A stretch of 64,000 bases of DNA from Aptenodytes patagonicus (GCF_965638725.1 NC_134982.1:38802799-38866798); one strand, 5' to 3'; positions 10,001 to 24,251 are shown, numbered from the stretch's first letter. Notes: generated by a model not told the origin, from the sequence alone. Made by a program: numbers and translations.

Positions 10001-13000
10001 ATGCAGAACTGCAGAACTGGCATAATGGAATATGTGATTGACCCTTAAAGTGTACCTAGCAATAATCACACTGGCAGCAAAGAACGGACATCCTAATGGA
10101 AAAAAACTTTGAAATATTCCGCAGTGATCTCCTGTTTTGCTCTGTTCCCATTGCTCCTCCCTTCTCTGACCCCGAATGTTCGTTCTAGGAGAAGGACGAC
10201 TCACACAACAGAAAACTGTCTGAGGTGAATGCGGGCATGTATGGCATTATTTGTGACTGTATAAATGTGCGTCTTAAAAGTTTGTACACCGCTGGACCTT
10301 GCTTTAAAAGCAGAAAGGTCTTACAAGGTCAAAGCATTCAGAAAAAATGGGTGGGACATTGCTTTCTGTATCTGAGTACCAAAATGCATGCTAGCTGATA
10401 GAGAAGATGAAACTGATATTTGTATCATCTAACACAGATACCTCCTTGTTTCTCATAGCAGAGGTTTGGAGTTTTTTTTAGAACTGGAGGATTTTACGCT
10501 CCTGTTAAATGCAGGAGTACTTCTTGGTGCCTCTCATCACCTAGCTAGGAAAGCTAGTGATAGCGACCCTGCTGTGGTATATAGGATGCAGACATTCAAA
10601 AGTTTCTTTCAACATCTCACCTTACAGACCCCAGAGGAAGTGGGGGGTGCTGTTCGTTTTGGATTAGCTGTATGGTGAGAGAAAGGGTGGGACTGATAGC
10701 TGCTAACTGCTGTTGGGTCTGAGCACTTTGCGAATAGCCTAGCCACTCCATCTCTCCTTCCAAAACTCTTGGTGTGAACTGTTCCCCTCCATGGTTCCAG
10801 GGGAAGAGAGTTGCTCTCTGAGGTTATGACCTTGCAGGGGTCAGTGCCATCCCATGAAGTGTCACTGAAGAGAATGGACAAACCTGGGAACTTGACCTTG
10901 CGTGTGATAGAGACAGGCTGTGGAGACTATAATGATTTGGGTTCCTAACTAAATGGCAGGCCATCAGTGGAGGGTTAAATCCAAGCAGCGAGGAGTTCAT
11001 TGTGGTACTTTTGCCTCTTCTTTAGCACCATCTGTGAGTTTACCTGCACTAAATTTATCATTAAACCATATGACTGTCATCTGGATGCTACTGTTCTCCA
11101 GAGAGTAAGAAGAACAGGGAATGGTGCAGTCTGACAGACATTTCAGGTCCGTCCAAGTTATCCAAATATTCTGTCATTTGAGTCTCTGTTGTCTTACATG
11201 AACCTTATCAGCACCAAATAGGATCTGCAAAAAGAATCTCTTTTCTTTATGCCTCTGTCAGACAGGCTTTTTAAATGAAGCAATATTTTACAACAATGAT
11301 TTTTCTTTCATGGTCTGGTTGGTACAGCCTGCAAATGACTCAGCTGTATTTTGTGATCCAGGCCAGTAATGTTTGACAGTAGTATTTCCTGAAAACCATA
11401 AATAGACCTAGCAATATGATTATCTCTAACTGGCTGAATGGGATACTTAAGAAAGATTTCAATAGGCTTGCTTCTAGGAAAAGAGTGTTGAACTAGTAAG
11501 ATATAGTTTGCGAGGTTAGCTGGGTCTAGCAAAAATTTCCTGAGCACCATTAAGACTATTTTGTTCTTTTAGATGGTTGTAAATTTTACCTTAAAGGGTT
11601 GAGGATGTCTGGTTTTAAGTGTTACTGGTGTTCTTACCTTTCCTCCATTGCCAGGATGTACCCATGACATCAAATTTACAGTTAGCAGAATCATGGGGAA
11701 GAATCTGAAAATTCTGTTGGGCTCTGCCAGGGCAAGTTAGGAAACAGAAAGTCTGCTTCTTTGGGCTACATTTGGCATGTTGCCACTGTTGTCAAAGTCA
11801 GTCTTGCTGATGGCATGCAGGATAGCTTGTCTGTGAGCTAGATTACTCATTCCTTGCTGGAAGAGGTGCTGGGCTTCAAAAGAAAGTAAAAACTCAGTGG
11901 GTGAGGAGTTATGATGCAAACTCATCTGGCCATTGCTCAGTGGATGCTAGGGGGAAGACCTGTTGCAAGGATTCTCCTGCTTTCAGTCAGCGCTGGGATG
12001 GGGCCTCAGGCTGTGATAAACGTCTTTTGAGTCTAATTCTTTTGCTGCTAGAGATCCATAGGAAAACCAAGGGCACTGGCAGATTACCACACATTTCTGT
12101 TGAAGTTAATCACTAGGGAGAGAGAGAATTCATCTCTTTTCTCCTTCAAAACACGCTTAGCTGTACTTTAATCAGAAGGCTAATCTGGGGTTAATCCAAT
12201 AGGCAACCTTCCAAGAAAGAAGACTACAAAAATGCCATCATCTATCAGTATTACATCTATCAGTATTAATCAGATACAATTGTATCTGCAATTCAGATAC
12301 AAAGGTCATCTTTCTTTCTGCATGTTTCATTTCAGATATCCTCAATAGGAGAAATCAGAAGTCAAATTTCCTTTTTAATATAATCACTATAGCGTTTTTA
12401 ATAAAGAGTGTGGAAATACTTTCTAAAATGTAAGAAGCTGCTCAGTCCACTCAGATGAAGAAACTTGTCGTGTTAAGCAAATAAAGGTCTCTGACAAATT
12501 TTAGCCTTTGATGGTGTTTTTACCCCCGCAACATATTCAGCCAGGATACACCTCAGAGATGTATGTGGTGTAACACATGTAGAGGAATGGCCCAAATGTT
12601 ACCCCATTGCAATGGAGCATGATATGCAGGTTGGGTTTTTCTTGTTGTTTAGACGTTCTTACATTTCTTCCTCTCAGGAGACTGACTTTACACTCAGCAC
12701 TGCCAAACTGTTAGCCCTGCTGGGGAACGATCGCCTGGGATAACTAGCAGTCCTCCTCCCCGTGCTGCCTGCCTATGGCTGGCACTGCTGCCAGGGTGGT
12801 GCCTGCCTCAGCCCCAGCCCAGGGACTCTGGGCAGGAGCTTGTAGCAGGCAACCTGTGTTTTCAGACCCATACCCTTCAATGCTCCACAGTTTTCCTAAC
12901 CCCACACACTACTTGCAGGACTGCTGTTACAGAAGAGGCTTTAGTCACTGTAAAAGCCAGCCAACCAGCCAGCCAAGGAAAGCAAAGGACAAATGGAGCT

Positions 13001-13980
13001 CCACAAACTGAGGAAGCTGGACTTACTACAGTTCTCTGCCTTACACATAAATTGAGAGAATTCATGTCATTGAGGTATTTATAAGGTCTCTGGCTCTCTC
13101 TCCCATGACTTCTCTATGTCTAATAGTACAGAAGGTTATTCACCTCTTTTTAAGTAGAGGCACTTTGATAGTAACTGTTTCCTCTGCATTAAAGGTGGCT
13201 GCTTCCATGAAGCTCATGGGAACTGAACTGCCTTTGAGATCTTCGCCTTTCTGTCAAATCTGAGTGAAACTAGCCAATGAGTAAAATGCAAGAAAAAGTC
13301 CTGACTGGGAGAGGCATAGGGGCAGGCATCCTGCCATGTTTCCTAAGGAAATCATATCAGATTTTTAAAGGAAACAGGGCCAACTGAGATATTTGGATAA
13401 TGTGTTTGCTATTGATGCCCTATTATTTTGTCATACTTTCAGGATATTTCTTCATTACACCTTGCAAGACTAAGGTAATTGTCTAAAATTAGCAATTACC
13501 ATTCCACAGGATGCATTTTATCTTTTTTTTTGCCTACAGCAATATAATGAATTTGAACTCAATGTACTGTCTCCCCAGCCCCTTGGTTCACAAAGAAGTA
13601 CTGCACAAATTGTACTCATCTGTGTGTGTTTTTACTCTTTCATCTTCACTAATGGATTTATCTTGCTTTCAGTTCTCTTGATACAATTTCTGAAAGCAGC
13701 AGTCCAACAACTAAAACACAAAGTCACTCCTTTAGACTCACTCTTTGTGCATCTACTACATCTCCCACTGTGAAGCCAGTTGAGATTTTCCTACCTTTGA
13801 GGGCAAGACCAGGCCTGTAGAGGCTGTTTAGACTGTGAAACAAGCTAGCTTGATTGATAGTTAACCGAGGCTGCACTACAAAATTAAAGAGAATACAGAC
13901 TCCAATAGGAGTAATGCAGACCAGTTAAAGGGGATGAAGAACTATAGACCTGAAGGAAACAAGACAAGGGACTGTGTCAT
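7030..13980. other. No gene seen: intergenic sequence
   Basis: AT-balanced single-copy-looking DNA without long open frames, coding motifs or young repeats. The short open frames present (under about 130 codons) show no protein-family character. Rare features are the short repeat and palindrome at 12237-12287. It may contain old unrecognisable repeats. Confidence 0.6.
12237..12287. repeat. Small tandem duplication followed by a 16-bp perfect palindrome
   Basis: ATCTATCAGTATT occurs twice in a row (about 12239-12266), and AGATACAATTGTATCT at 12272-12287 is its own reverse complement. CAGATACAA is seen once more at 12294-12302. A short local duplication structure of unknown meaning. Confidence 0.6.
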
Positions 13981-13989
13981 GCAGAAATG

Positions 13990-14090
13990 GAAATGCCTCC
14001 CCCGCGTGCCCCCCCCCTCCCCCCCCGCCCCTCTCCTTCCTTTCTTCTCATACATCCCTTTCCCTTTTGTATTCTCTCCCTGACCTCTTC
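13990..14090. repeat. C-rich polypyrimidine tract
   Basis: About 100 bases that are almost all C and T, with runs of 7-8 C near 14009-14027 and CTT/CCT repeats after. The minus strand is polypurine. Low-complexity DNA able to adopt triplex-like structure; no gene function is implied. Confidence 0.75.
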
Positions 14091-17000
14091 CATCTGTAAC
14101 TATGGGATGATCATCACTCAAGCAGCAGAGCTGTGCTGTCTGTCGCTTTGATCTGAGGGCTTTAGAGAACCCTGTCATTGAGGTCTCCTGCCTGAACTTT
14201 TCCCCATTGTCCTCCAGACAAAGGCACTGAAGGTAAAGTGAATAGATTGTTCTTCAGAGCTACTCAAGGGGCATTTTTTCCCCCCTGCTGTGAATCCTAT
14301 GGTTCCCAGTATTGCCCTTGACCCAGATAACATCCCACTGTCAGGGGAACTCACAGCCTTTTTTCAGCCTCAAGGTCTGAACATTGTTTATCCACGACAG
14401 TCATGTAAAAAGACTGGCAATTATGGAAATGCACAATGTATTGCTTTGGGTAGGTGTCTCAGGGATGAGAGATCACCATTCCTCTTGGGTTCTCATCCAT
14501 GCTGCTGTGAATAGAAAGCTGAAATGCACGCTAGAGTGTGTGGTATCAGATTAAAGAGAGGTCAGTAGCAGGAATGCTATAGTCAAGAGATATCACCTAA
14601 CTCAGACTTACTTTAGCAGATGGAGCTCTGTTACATAGCATATGTTGCACTGAAAAATGAAATATGCACTGGTTTCCAGCAGCATTTGATTTTTAAGGTG
14701 TAAAAACTATCTCAGCCTAATAATGCACATGGAAAACACGTGTTTGTTCTGCTAGATTTTCATCCTGTGTTACCTACCACACCCCAGTTAGTAGGGTGTA
14801 AGGGCAAAAAGGTGTTAACAGGGCCTGCCAATGCAAGGGAACCAAGTTTTCCTCTCCAATAGGTTTCTGTATCTCTTCTTGTCATAGTCCAGAGAGAGCG
14901 GACACCTTATGCCAGAGGAGGGTTTTGCCCTAAAGCAAATGCTCACAACTCATAAAGATGAGCATCTCTACAGGATGACTTTCAGTAGAACAAAACAAGT
15001 GATTAACCATTTCATAGGCTGGAGGACAGAAGCAGATGAGGAGCTGTAACCTCAGGAACCCACTGTGCTACTACTCACAGGTTAAAAAAATAGGTAAGCA
15101 AGACAGTTACAACAGGGGAACATTTAGGTCTACAGCAGTCTGATGAAGGTAGTACATGGGAAGAAACGCACAAACACTGAATGCCTGAAAATTGCGGCAT
15201 AAGCTATATTCCAGCAGTGTATGTGAAAAAAGTTGTCAGACATTCTGTAACTACAGCATGTTCTATTTCATTTATATCATGGGGGACAAGGGTAGGGGAG
15301 GAGGTAAATTAAAGGGACACTGTTACATGAGGGCAAGGCTTACTCCAAGTGAAGGACACTAAATACAATAACGCACAGAAATATTTTTAATACCTATTTT
15401 GTAATTCTGGTGGAAACAAACAGACATTTTCGCTATTTAAAATGTTCCAAACAGTTGAGATCCTTAGCACTGGTTTTGTTTGCAATTTTGGTATTACAAA
15501 GTGGATTCCATTTACCTTATCCCACAGCAAATACCTCCACATTAGCATGCAAAGCGTACCTTCCTAGCAACAAACTCACATGCCCAGATGGTGTCTCCCA
15601 GTTCCACAGAAATTCCAGTTCAAATACACTCACTCGGTTTCTCCTAGTTCTGCTTAGACAGCCTTTTCCGGAGCCAAGTAAAGGTATTGTCTTCTCAGAC
15701 TAACTCTGCCCACAGTAAATGAGAAGTCCAGGAAGAACTGAAGTTTTGGCTAGAAAAATGACCTGCCCTATATGAATTTGACTTTCCTGGTTGCTACTTC
15801 GTTCAAATTAGCTGCATATTAACTGAGATTAAAACAAGACTCCAACATAGGGGAAAGAGAGAGGGTCATTGAGCCTCCTCCCTTTGCTGTTTCTAGCTCG
15901 GTGTAGGCTGACATAATCCCCTTCCCAGCTTCTCAAAAACATCAAAGCCTTTTTCACTCTGCTGCTGACTCATCGGTGGCCCACAGAGAAAAATCAGCAT
16001 GGCCTATGCCTTCAGATGCAACGTCTGGACAAATCACTCCCTGCAGCCTGCTGGCAGGTTTCGGGTTGCATGGTGAGTTTGTGTAGCTCTGGATGCTGAG
16101 CAGATGTGTGCTTTCACCCAGAGCCCTCCTGCAAGTGCACAGAGACCTTCACTGTCCCTTCCTCAGGAAATGATGGGATATGCTCCGTTATTTGGCATGC
16201 AATGGGAACACATGGTGAACAGGAGAAGGAAATCTGTTGAATTCTCAGTGTAGAAGGAAAACACCATCCACAGCATCTTCACAGGCATGTGGTGGGGCTG
16301 AGGAAATTCACCCTGCATGATTCTAAGTGAGAAGCCACTCCCTACACGGCTGACGAAGAAAGGCAACAATCCATGTAAGCCCAGCTGCTGTCTGACTTAC
16401 CTGGGACTGGTGCAGGAGCCTAGAGAAACCTAGAGCTTTGTTTAGGCACCTACCCTGTATTGGCAGATGTAGTCAGTATTTACTGCACTCGATTATCTCT
16501 GTCACTGCCCTTATTCTGCAACATTCAGAATTGAAATCAGCCCAGAGGATGATGCTTTTGTCACAAGGAAGGCCAGCAGGGATTTTAACTGGGGAGAACA
16601 GCTGCTGTAACGCTAAGAGAAGTATATATTTGGAACAAGGACACAAGGAGGTGTAGCACCCTGCTTACTGTGCTTGCCTTGGCTGCACATTGCTCTCTCC
16701 TGCATTAGGGGTTTTATTATTATCTCTTTGTCGTCAGCAGGAATGATTGCCTGCAAATGTCCGCAAACACACCTGCTGCTGGACACTTTGGTATAGATGT
16801 AATTCCAAGAAAATGAGAGCTTCAGCAACCATGCTGGCACCAGTTATTAATCCAGATAAACCACCTTCTGTGCATTGAGGACATGACCTGTTTGTGTTGC
16901 AGTCCACCTATCTCCCTTGGCACTTCCCAAGACTAGTGCCTCTCTGGGAGATCACTGTGCCCACCTCTTCTTGATGCAGTTTGTGGCAGAGCTGGTGGCT

Positions 17001-20000
17001 GGCAGATTTTTATTTTTTTGCCCCTTCCCAGAAGTGTCTGCTCACAAGACCTGCATGTTGGGGTCTGTGACTTTAGCAGCTCTAGACAAGCTGGAGCAGG
17101 TGCCAAAGCACCATTATGCCAATAAATTGTTTCTATTTCCCTTCTGTAAGCCAGGAGTGGTAGAGCTCACCAGAGCAGGTGAAGCAGCGGGTGCATGTAC
17201 ATAATGTCACCTTTCTGTTGGTACCCAGACTTCAGCACAAATCCACTGTGAAATGACTGAGGACTCCCTGCTTACTCCAGTTGCTCTCTGCTCCTTCCAC
17301 GATGCCTGGTGGTGCCTGCAGAGCTGACCCTCGCCGCTGTGCTTTCAGCTGCCAAGTGGTACCAAAGACAGCTAAAAGTAGCGTCAGTTGTGCTGCCAGC
17401 TGGGGCAAACTGGCTTTGCCTGGAGGACGGCACTGCCTGCAACCGACCTGAAGGAGCGTTGTGTTGGCATCAGTCCCTGACGCTGCTCTTTTCTGTAAGC
17501 AAACCCCACACACTTCTCAGGGGTGTGATAGATTACAAAAGCACAAGTGGCCTACTGAGATACTTATTAAGGTGAAAAAGGGTGAAAATCCCAGATATAA
17601 ATAAAACAAAACTTCAAGCAGAGAACCTGAGTTACGCCAAGACTGTTTCATGCCCATTTAGCTAGGGCTGTGGATTTACTTCTAGATGGGCGTCCTTCCC
17701 ACTGCCCAAGCTTTATGAGGGGTAAAAAAGGCCTGAGCCATTCATGCTCTAAGCATTGCCTGCCTTCGCTTGCTGGGGCACCCCTTGTGACAGTGTTTAT
17801 TTTGGATGCTGGGCAGTGTGGGGAGCAGGGAGGATGGCACTGTGGAGGGGCACAGGGCAGTAAAAACAGGGCTGAGGATAGGGAAGGTTTGGCTCCACCA
17901 TGCTTGCCCCTGCCCTTCTCAGGACAACACCTTGGCAGGTTTTAAATAGGTTTTTAGCAGGTCAGGTGCTGGTGGTGGGGAGATGACGTCCCGGAAACTT
18001 CTTTTTTGGGGAAAAATTGTTTATTAAGAATAATGAACCTTAAGGAATTTCTGCTTTTCAGTCAGTTTCTGGTAAGAGCTTTGCTGAAAATCATTGTTCT
18101 GAGTGGGGAGTAAACTGGATTTTAGGAAATATTTTTTTAAAAATAGGCTCTAAAATATAACAGAAAATGGGTTTACTGACACTTTTGACAGAGGCACAAA
18201 TGCTGAACAATACTGCACGTTAGCCTGGAAGGAGCTAATGTTGCCAATACCCAAACTAATTTTTCTTGAATAGTCTTGCATGTTGTGAGGTACATAAGTT
18301 CTTCAGAGCTAGTTTTGGCTAGCAGTATTTCGTAACTACAGAAGATCAGGCTACAATGCCTTAGTCAAGAAATTGCAGATACCAAATTAGCAAGAGTTGG
18401 TCAATGCCATGGGAGGCAAATTCTGACCAGCAATATGGTATGGTATCCAGGCAGGCAGGCAGCGCATGATGACAAGAGTAGGTCTAGATCTTCACAGGGG
18501 CTTAGAAAATTCTGGGAGTAGCTTCCCTTTTCCTTCATCCTGGTTAGCAACCAAGAATACAAGATGAGCAGGAGGGAGCAGGGGGAGGGGAGCAGTGGTT
18601 TTTTTCCTCTGTCACCAAATTGAAACTGCCCAAAACCATTCCTTCATTTTACAGTACAATTAAACTGGGCTGCAGAGAGACAGGAAGGAAAGCAGTCTGT
18701 TAAGTGTCCTTTTAGACATAAATTGTAACTGATAATTTTCTTATCAGTTTTCCTCATAGTCTTCCCCTCCTGCCCTGCTCTCTGAAATACAGCATCAAAC
18801 TCAAGGTCCAGTGAAGTGGCGTATTTTCCCAAGCAAGACAGTACACACAAACATACCCTCACACCTACCTCCTCCTCTGCCTCAGACAGCAAGCCAGACC
18901 TCCTCTTCAGCTCTGACCCAGCCCCGCTGCAGGCAATCCTCCATTACAGAGGAACCAGCATGTGCAGTTTCACACGTTTATGGCAGCAGTTAGGGGAAAG
19001 TTGTAGTGGAGGGCTGGCATTTACTCATCATTGCAGGTGGACAGGTGAAAAGTGGTTGCAGGTAACTCAAAGCTTTGCGGGACACCTCTTGTTCATTCGA
19101 AGATCCTTGTCAATCTGTTGCTTAAACATCCAATTTGGTGCTCTTTAACTTAGGGGATGCTGGTAACTTCTCTGCCTATGACCCTCATATTTAGCATGCC
19201 AGAAATGGTTCGGTTTGGGTTTGAAGCCTCAGAGGCAATACTGTAGATTTACAGATTAATCACTGGTACCTCATCACCATACCCAGAAAAGCCCTTGCCC
19301 ACAATAAATGTACATTATCCGAAGTGTGATGAGGAAGTTTGCATAAATAGGCGATGAAGGGATAACTAAAACATCTCTTTAGGGCTATAATCTGTAGTCA
19401 AGCTCTGTGTATTCTTTGCAAGTATCTGGCACAAATATTTATTTCTCTGAGAGATGTGTTGACAGGAAGGGAATTCTCTGTTTTAAAGGGAAGCTCTGAA
19501 GTCTTTCCAGGGAAGGGATCAAATACTCAGTTTTAACAACACACATTGCTTTTCTCCTTGTAATAAACACCCCAAATATAACTACCTCTAAATGAAAAAG
19601 TAATAATGAATGAACAGAGGTTTGTTTTTTCAGGCACTACTGATAAGGCAGTGAAGTACTTGCTCATGGAAGGTGAAACATGTGCCAAAGAAACTTGCCA
19701 TCATTTCCTCAGGCAGGATTGAGGAGGATATTTAATATATCCCCCTGCTCACACCAGTCATACACCATCACGGCCTGCTGTGGTAATGAAGAATTTTAAA
19801 TCCTCTACTTCCTTTCAAAAGTGGCTGAAATTGAGGCAGGGATCAAATGTTACCAAGCAGTGGGGTAAGACAACACAGAGCACAGCTGTGAATGCCTCTG
19901 TGTCTGTATGTACGTGCATGCGTATTCACTTATCAGATAGCGCCTAGCACAGTCTTTCTTTCAAACTCTCCATCTCCAACCCAAATTTCAAAGCATCCCA

Positions 20001-20942
20001 CATGTGCCTCTGTGTCTTGCAGCATACACCAACTTCGCTTTTTGTAGGATGTGCTTGACCTTGTTGTTTTTCCCATTTGGCAGGCATGAATGTCTCGGGA
20101 CAATCACCATTCTCAACTCTTAGACTATTTGCAAATTTCTTTTGTTGTTTCCAATCTAAAATTTTAAAGCTCTAGTATGGTTAAAGATGAAGGAAAAAAT
20201 CTCTGTCCTGAGCTCACACCTTTAGGGTTGGCACAATGCCTCATAAAAAATGTCTTGATTCACTGTGGAGGATGACTTCCTAGAGCTACTACGGAAGAAA
20301 CAGTAAGTAATAAAGTCTATTGCAACCTTTTATAACTTGTCAAGATGGAAAGTTTGGTTGATTATGGGAAATTTTTAACATTACTGATTTTCTTTTGCTG
20401 TTATTTATTGAAGATCATTCTTTTGTTTAAAAGTACCAATTCATCCAATGACAGACTAAAAAAAAGCCAAACATCCTAGCTGGCAAGGACAACAGACTGT
20501 GCAGCCTGAAGCTTAAATGAGAAGGTGTCAAACTGAAGAATGGCATTCAAAACAACCTGTGAGCAAACGTGTCAGTAAAGACATGTAGAGAAAATTGGCC
20601 CAAACGGGACCACAGGGCTCCAGACATACCCAGCTCCAGGAAGTTGTCGTCTGGTGGATTCATATTCGGCTGTAGACAAAAAATCCTTGTTTAACTAAAT
20701 TTTAAGCTCACTGGAACACAGATGTTTTCCTTACTCTGTGTACGCACAGCAAGTAGCACAGTTGACATGGCAAGAGGCAGTTAGTGCTGCTTGAACACTT
20801 ATAATGAAGAGTAGCATTGCAGATCATCATTCAACCCAGAGTAGGTAGGTAAAGTACTATTTTCAGAGCCATAGCAAGTCCAAGACAATTAAGACAGAAG
20901 ATACTGAGCAAAATGACACACTGTTAAGTCTTTTAATTAGTA
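14091..20942. other. No gene seen: intergenic or distal 3' flank
   Basis: No coding motif, RNA gene or young repeat was recognised. Open frames are short and without family character. It lies beyond the last good candidate polyadenylation signal of SLC24A2, so it is probably intergenic, although a longer 3' UTR cannot be excluded. Confidence 0.5.
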
Positions 20943-20948
20943 TTTATT
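20943..20948 (-). promoter_or_regulatory. Candidate polyadenylation signal for SLC24A2 (most distal)
   Basis: The minus strand reads CAATAAATAC, followed about 25 bases later by GTGTGTCATTTTG, a GU-rich element. It would give a 3' UTR of about 6.9 kb. Confidence 0.35.
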
Positions 20949-21401
20949 GTTGTTATTGTATTGTTATTCACACTTAGACAACTCAATTACATCGTGATTT
21001 ATATGAAGAGCTCTGTATTGATATCATAAGGTGAGAAAGTGTACACACCACAGTGAAACATTCTGTAGATACAGTGAAGTAGGACCTTTGATAGAAGGGA
21101 TTATTTCCGAGAGCCTGTGTACAAATAAAGGTAACTTTCATACTATATACAAACTTATATTCACAGAGAATATACTGATTCAGAGATACAAGAGTTTCAT
21201 CTAGTGAATAATGATCCATACACATAAACACATGAGAAAAACTGGAGTTTTCAGGGGGTTGCCTGGACTGGCAACTGGTATTTTTTTTAAGTTTGAAACG
21301 AGTAAGATGGGGCACTTCTTCAGATTTTTCTTACAATAAATTGAAAATGAGAGATGAAAGAGTATGAAAACTACAAAGTGAAACAAACAAGCTAAAAAAG
21401 C

Positions 21402-21407
21402 TTTATT
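21402..21407 (-). promoter_or_regulatory. Candidate polyadenylation signal for SLC24A2 (distal)
   Basis: The minus strand reads TAATAAAGC, followed within 10-25 bases by a T-rich and GTTTGTTT stretch. This is the best-formed signal-plus-downstream-element combination in the region. Confidence 0.35.
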
Positions 21408-22006
21408 ACAAAAATAGCATCTGATTGTCAGTTATAACACGCTACTATTATTTTCACATGACAATACAGTGGCCTGATCTTGCCATCTTAAGTGACAGAA
21501 ATAATTTCTACTCATGTGAGTCAACTCCCCAGAGTCAGGATTGCGAAATTAAAACTGTGTAACAGAGATCTTGATAATGGAAATGAACACAAAACCAAGT
21601 GAAATCCCTTTGGCATTACTTAATTTTGATGGGGGATTAAAAGAAATGGTTGGTTTCTATTGGATAGCCTGACCCTGAAAACTTTAACTCTCTTGTAAAA
21701 CAGATGTGACAGAAGTAACTCATCTCTTATAAACTTACTAAAATATGAGGAGCTTCCTTTACTGTGATCTTAGTGGGAGAAAGCATTAGAGTAACAGGAT
21801 GATTTAATTGCTTCATTGGGCCTGACTCTGCAAGCATTGTATTCCTTCTCCTGGGGTGAACAAGGATGGCAGGATTGAGCCCCTGCTGCAAAGGCAGTGT
21901 GCAGCATTTTGTACAGTCCCACAGGGAAGCTCAAGAGTATGAGCAAACTCCCCCTGACTTACTCACAGCTTCACTAAGGCAAAACCAGATCCTGCTTTAC
22001 TGTACA

Positions 22007-22012
22007 TTTATT
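22007..22012 (-). promoter_or_regulatory. Candidate polyadenylation signal for SLC24A2 (middle)
   Basis: AATAAA on the minus strand, about 5.8 kb after the stop codon. Context is ordinary. Confidence 0.2.
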
Positions 22013-23630
22013 TGACAGTATTTTACATTATACCTTAAACAGAGACATGAAATGGATTCTTTACTTCAAAATTAACGATCCCCTTATTTAGAAACCCCAT
22101 ACTAGTCTTCTGGGTTTTTTTATGGCTTCTTTTTGCATTAAGACAACTATGTGACATTAAATAAAAGTAAAAAAAATAGTAAAGTGCAAAACGCATACAA
22201 ATTTCATTGTTTGGATTGGTTTTGTGTTTGATGAGCAGTGAATTTACAATAAATCTACATGAATGTACAGTTCATTTACCAATCTCGAATTACATTATTT
22301 CTTACTCAATCTTGTCCTGGGCCACTTATGGCTCATGTAGGAACGATGTGGCCAGTTGTGTATCTGGTCTACCCATGCTCCAAGTGGTTACATGGCTTCT
22401 AGGCTGGGGCTGACCTGCATCTGGCTGGCGGGGAGCACGGGCTCAGCGCCACGCTGATGTGATTTCATGGCTTCTGGAGAAGACATGGCTTACGTCCAGC
22501 CAGGCAGGAGCATGGGCAGGGGAACGCACAAACTAGCTGCACCCATCCAGGCAGACAAGTCCTGAGATGCCATACACTGACAACTAGCAACACACAGCAG
22601 ATCTACGGGATGACTTGTCTGGACTGCGGGGCTGTGATCCATATACGACTTCTGTATCCGATGGGTGCACTGAATTGCGTAACTTCAATCTGCAAGTTAC
22701 ACTTCCCAGTCCCAATGGAAATGACAGATATCTCAATACTGATATTCCTGTAACCGATGGCAACAGATCTAAGAAGGATCATTTTAACATTAACCAGGAG
22801 TGAAACCCACACCTGTTGGAGGGCTGGAGCAGGACTCTTCTCCACACTGTTGAGTGCAAACTATCCCATTTGCTAATCTCAAAATTGCTTTCTGCAGATA
22901 TGTTTCCAGCTGCAAGTTCTTGCATCAAACTTTCCAGGAATAGCAGGAAAACAAGAATCACCTGCTCAAAGGAACTAACCATGCCTCTTTCTCAGTTAGT
23001 TGTGTCATTGTTATTTACAAGAGGTAAAATGGTTTCCAAGAATACAAGTAAGTGCAATTTTTCTCTTTGTACATAGCTCCCAGGACAATTATGTTTGTTA
23101 CGCAAGTGCGTTTATGAAATACGGGATCCTAAGATAAAAATCTGTATCTTGCCCAATTTAATGGCAGAAATCTTCTGGATTTCAGTGGGCCAGTTGTTGG
23201 AGAAGGGATTATTTCTTTGTTATAAATTAAATAAATCCATCTGATACAGACTCATATTTGATTCAGAAATTAAGTTATATGGACCACAAGATGCTATTTT
23301 AAGGAATTACTGATGAAAGAATAGTTAAAAAACATCGTATATCCCCTTTTTCGCAAAATATGTAATGAAGTAAAAGACAACCAGAGAAATAATCCCTTAA
23401 AAAACACCCAAACATTAAGAACATTTCTAAGCATCTATTTTTTACAGTACTTGGATTAACCACGTTTAACCTACCGCTTTGTGGACCTTCATATCCACAC
23501 ACAACAGTACCATGAGTGACAGTGACCATAAACTACTTCAGAGTAGCGTACGTGGAAATTACATGGTAGGTTCATTGCCATTACAAACATCAAATGACAT
23601 CTAGATAAGCTTCTTTGTCACCCACTGTGC

Positions 23631-23687
23631 TTTATGCTTCATGAAGATTATGCAGACAGCCACATCAATTGAATAAATAAGCAGGGG
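23631..23687. repeat. Copy 1 of a ~57-bp near-duplicate
   Basis: Begins TTTATGCTTCAT and contains ATTATGCAGACAG and ATCAATTGAATAAAT. A second copy with the same order of blocks lies 621 bases to the right. They differ at roughly one base in eight. No known repeat family was recognised. Confidence 0.8.
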
Positions 23688-23896
23688 CATACAGACACAG
23701 AGAGCCTGTCTGCACTACAAGAAAGCACTAGCTTTCAGTAAAATAGTTAATTTAAAATACACAGAGCTTTGCTGAAAGATTTTTCCTTGTCTACATGTAG
23801 CTCTTGAGGAGATCCTCCTCCTATCACACCTTTTATCACACTTTTATAGCATTTACCCTACAGGTTTGACCATAGTGGGTTCTGCAGAGGGAAGCC

Positions 23897-23915
23897 TTTT
23901 TTTTTTTTTTTTTTT
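23897..23915. repeat. T19 homopolymer
   Basis: Nineteen T on the plus strand, A on the transcribed minus strand. Simple repeat inside the presumed 3' UTR; other T tracts are at 26414-26427 and about 27788-27801. Confidence 0.9.
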
Positions 23916-24251
23916 CAGGTGGAAAACAGCAAATACTTGTAGGTCTCCAGTGGTATTTGGTATTGATGGGGACCATTCTTTTCTTTAATTCCAATGAAGT
24001 TAGTGCAGAAAATCTTTAAAACAGGTTACAATCTTTCCCATGATCCTACTGAAATGCTACTGAAAATCCCTTCCAAAAATTATGTCCAACATTGGTTCTG
24101 TTCAGGTGTGATGGTGCCACAAAGAGTTGGCTATTTAACCTGAAGTTGCATTCTTATGTTACTTACTGTGTTGCCAACCTCGTGTTGTCCTGAAAACACT
24201 AAGCTAGAACAGGATCTTGATCATAACACCAATTTCTGTATTAATTATTCA

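Noticed and set aside
22615..22845. Quasi-repeated GTATCCGATGG/GTAACCGATGG blocks with open frames on both strands
   Set aside because: Only two short blocks match; no regular period and no wider similarity.
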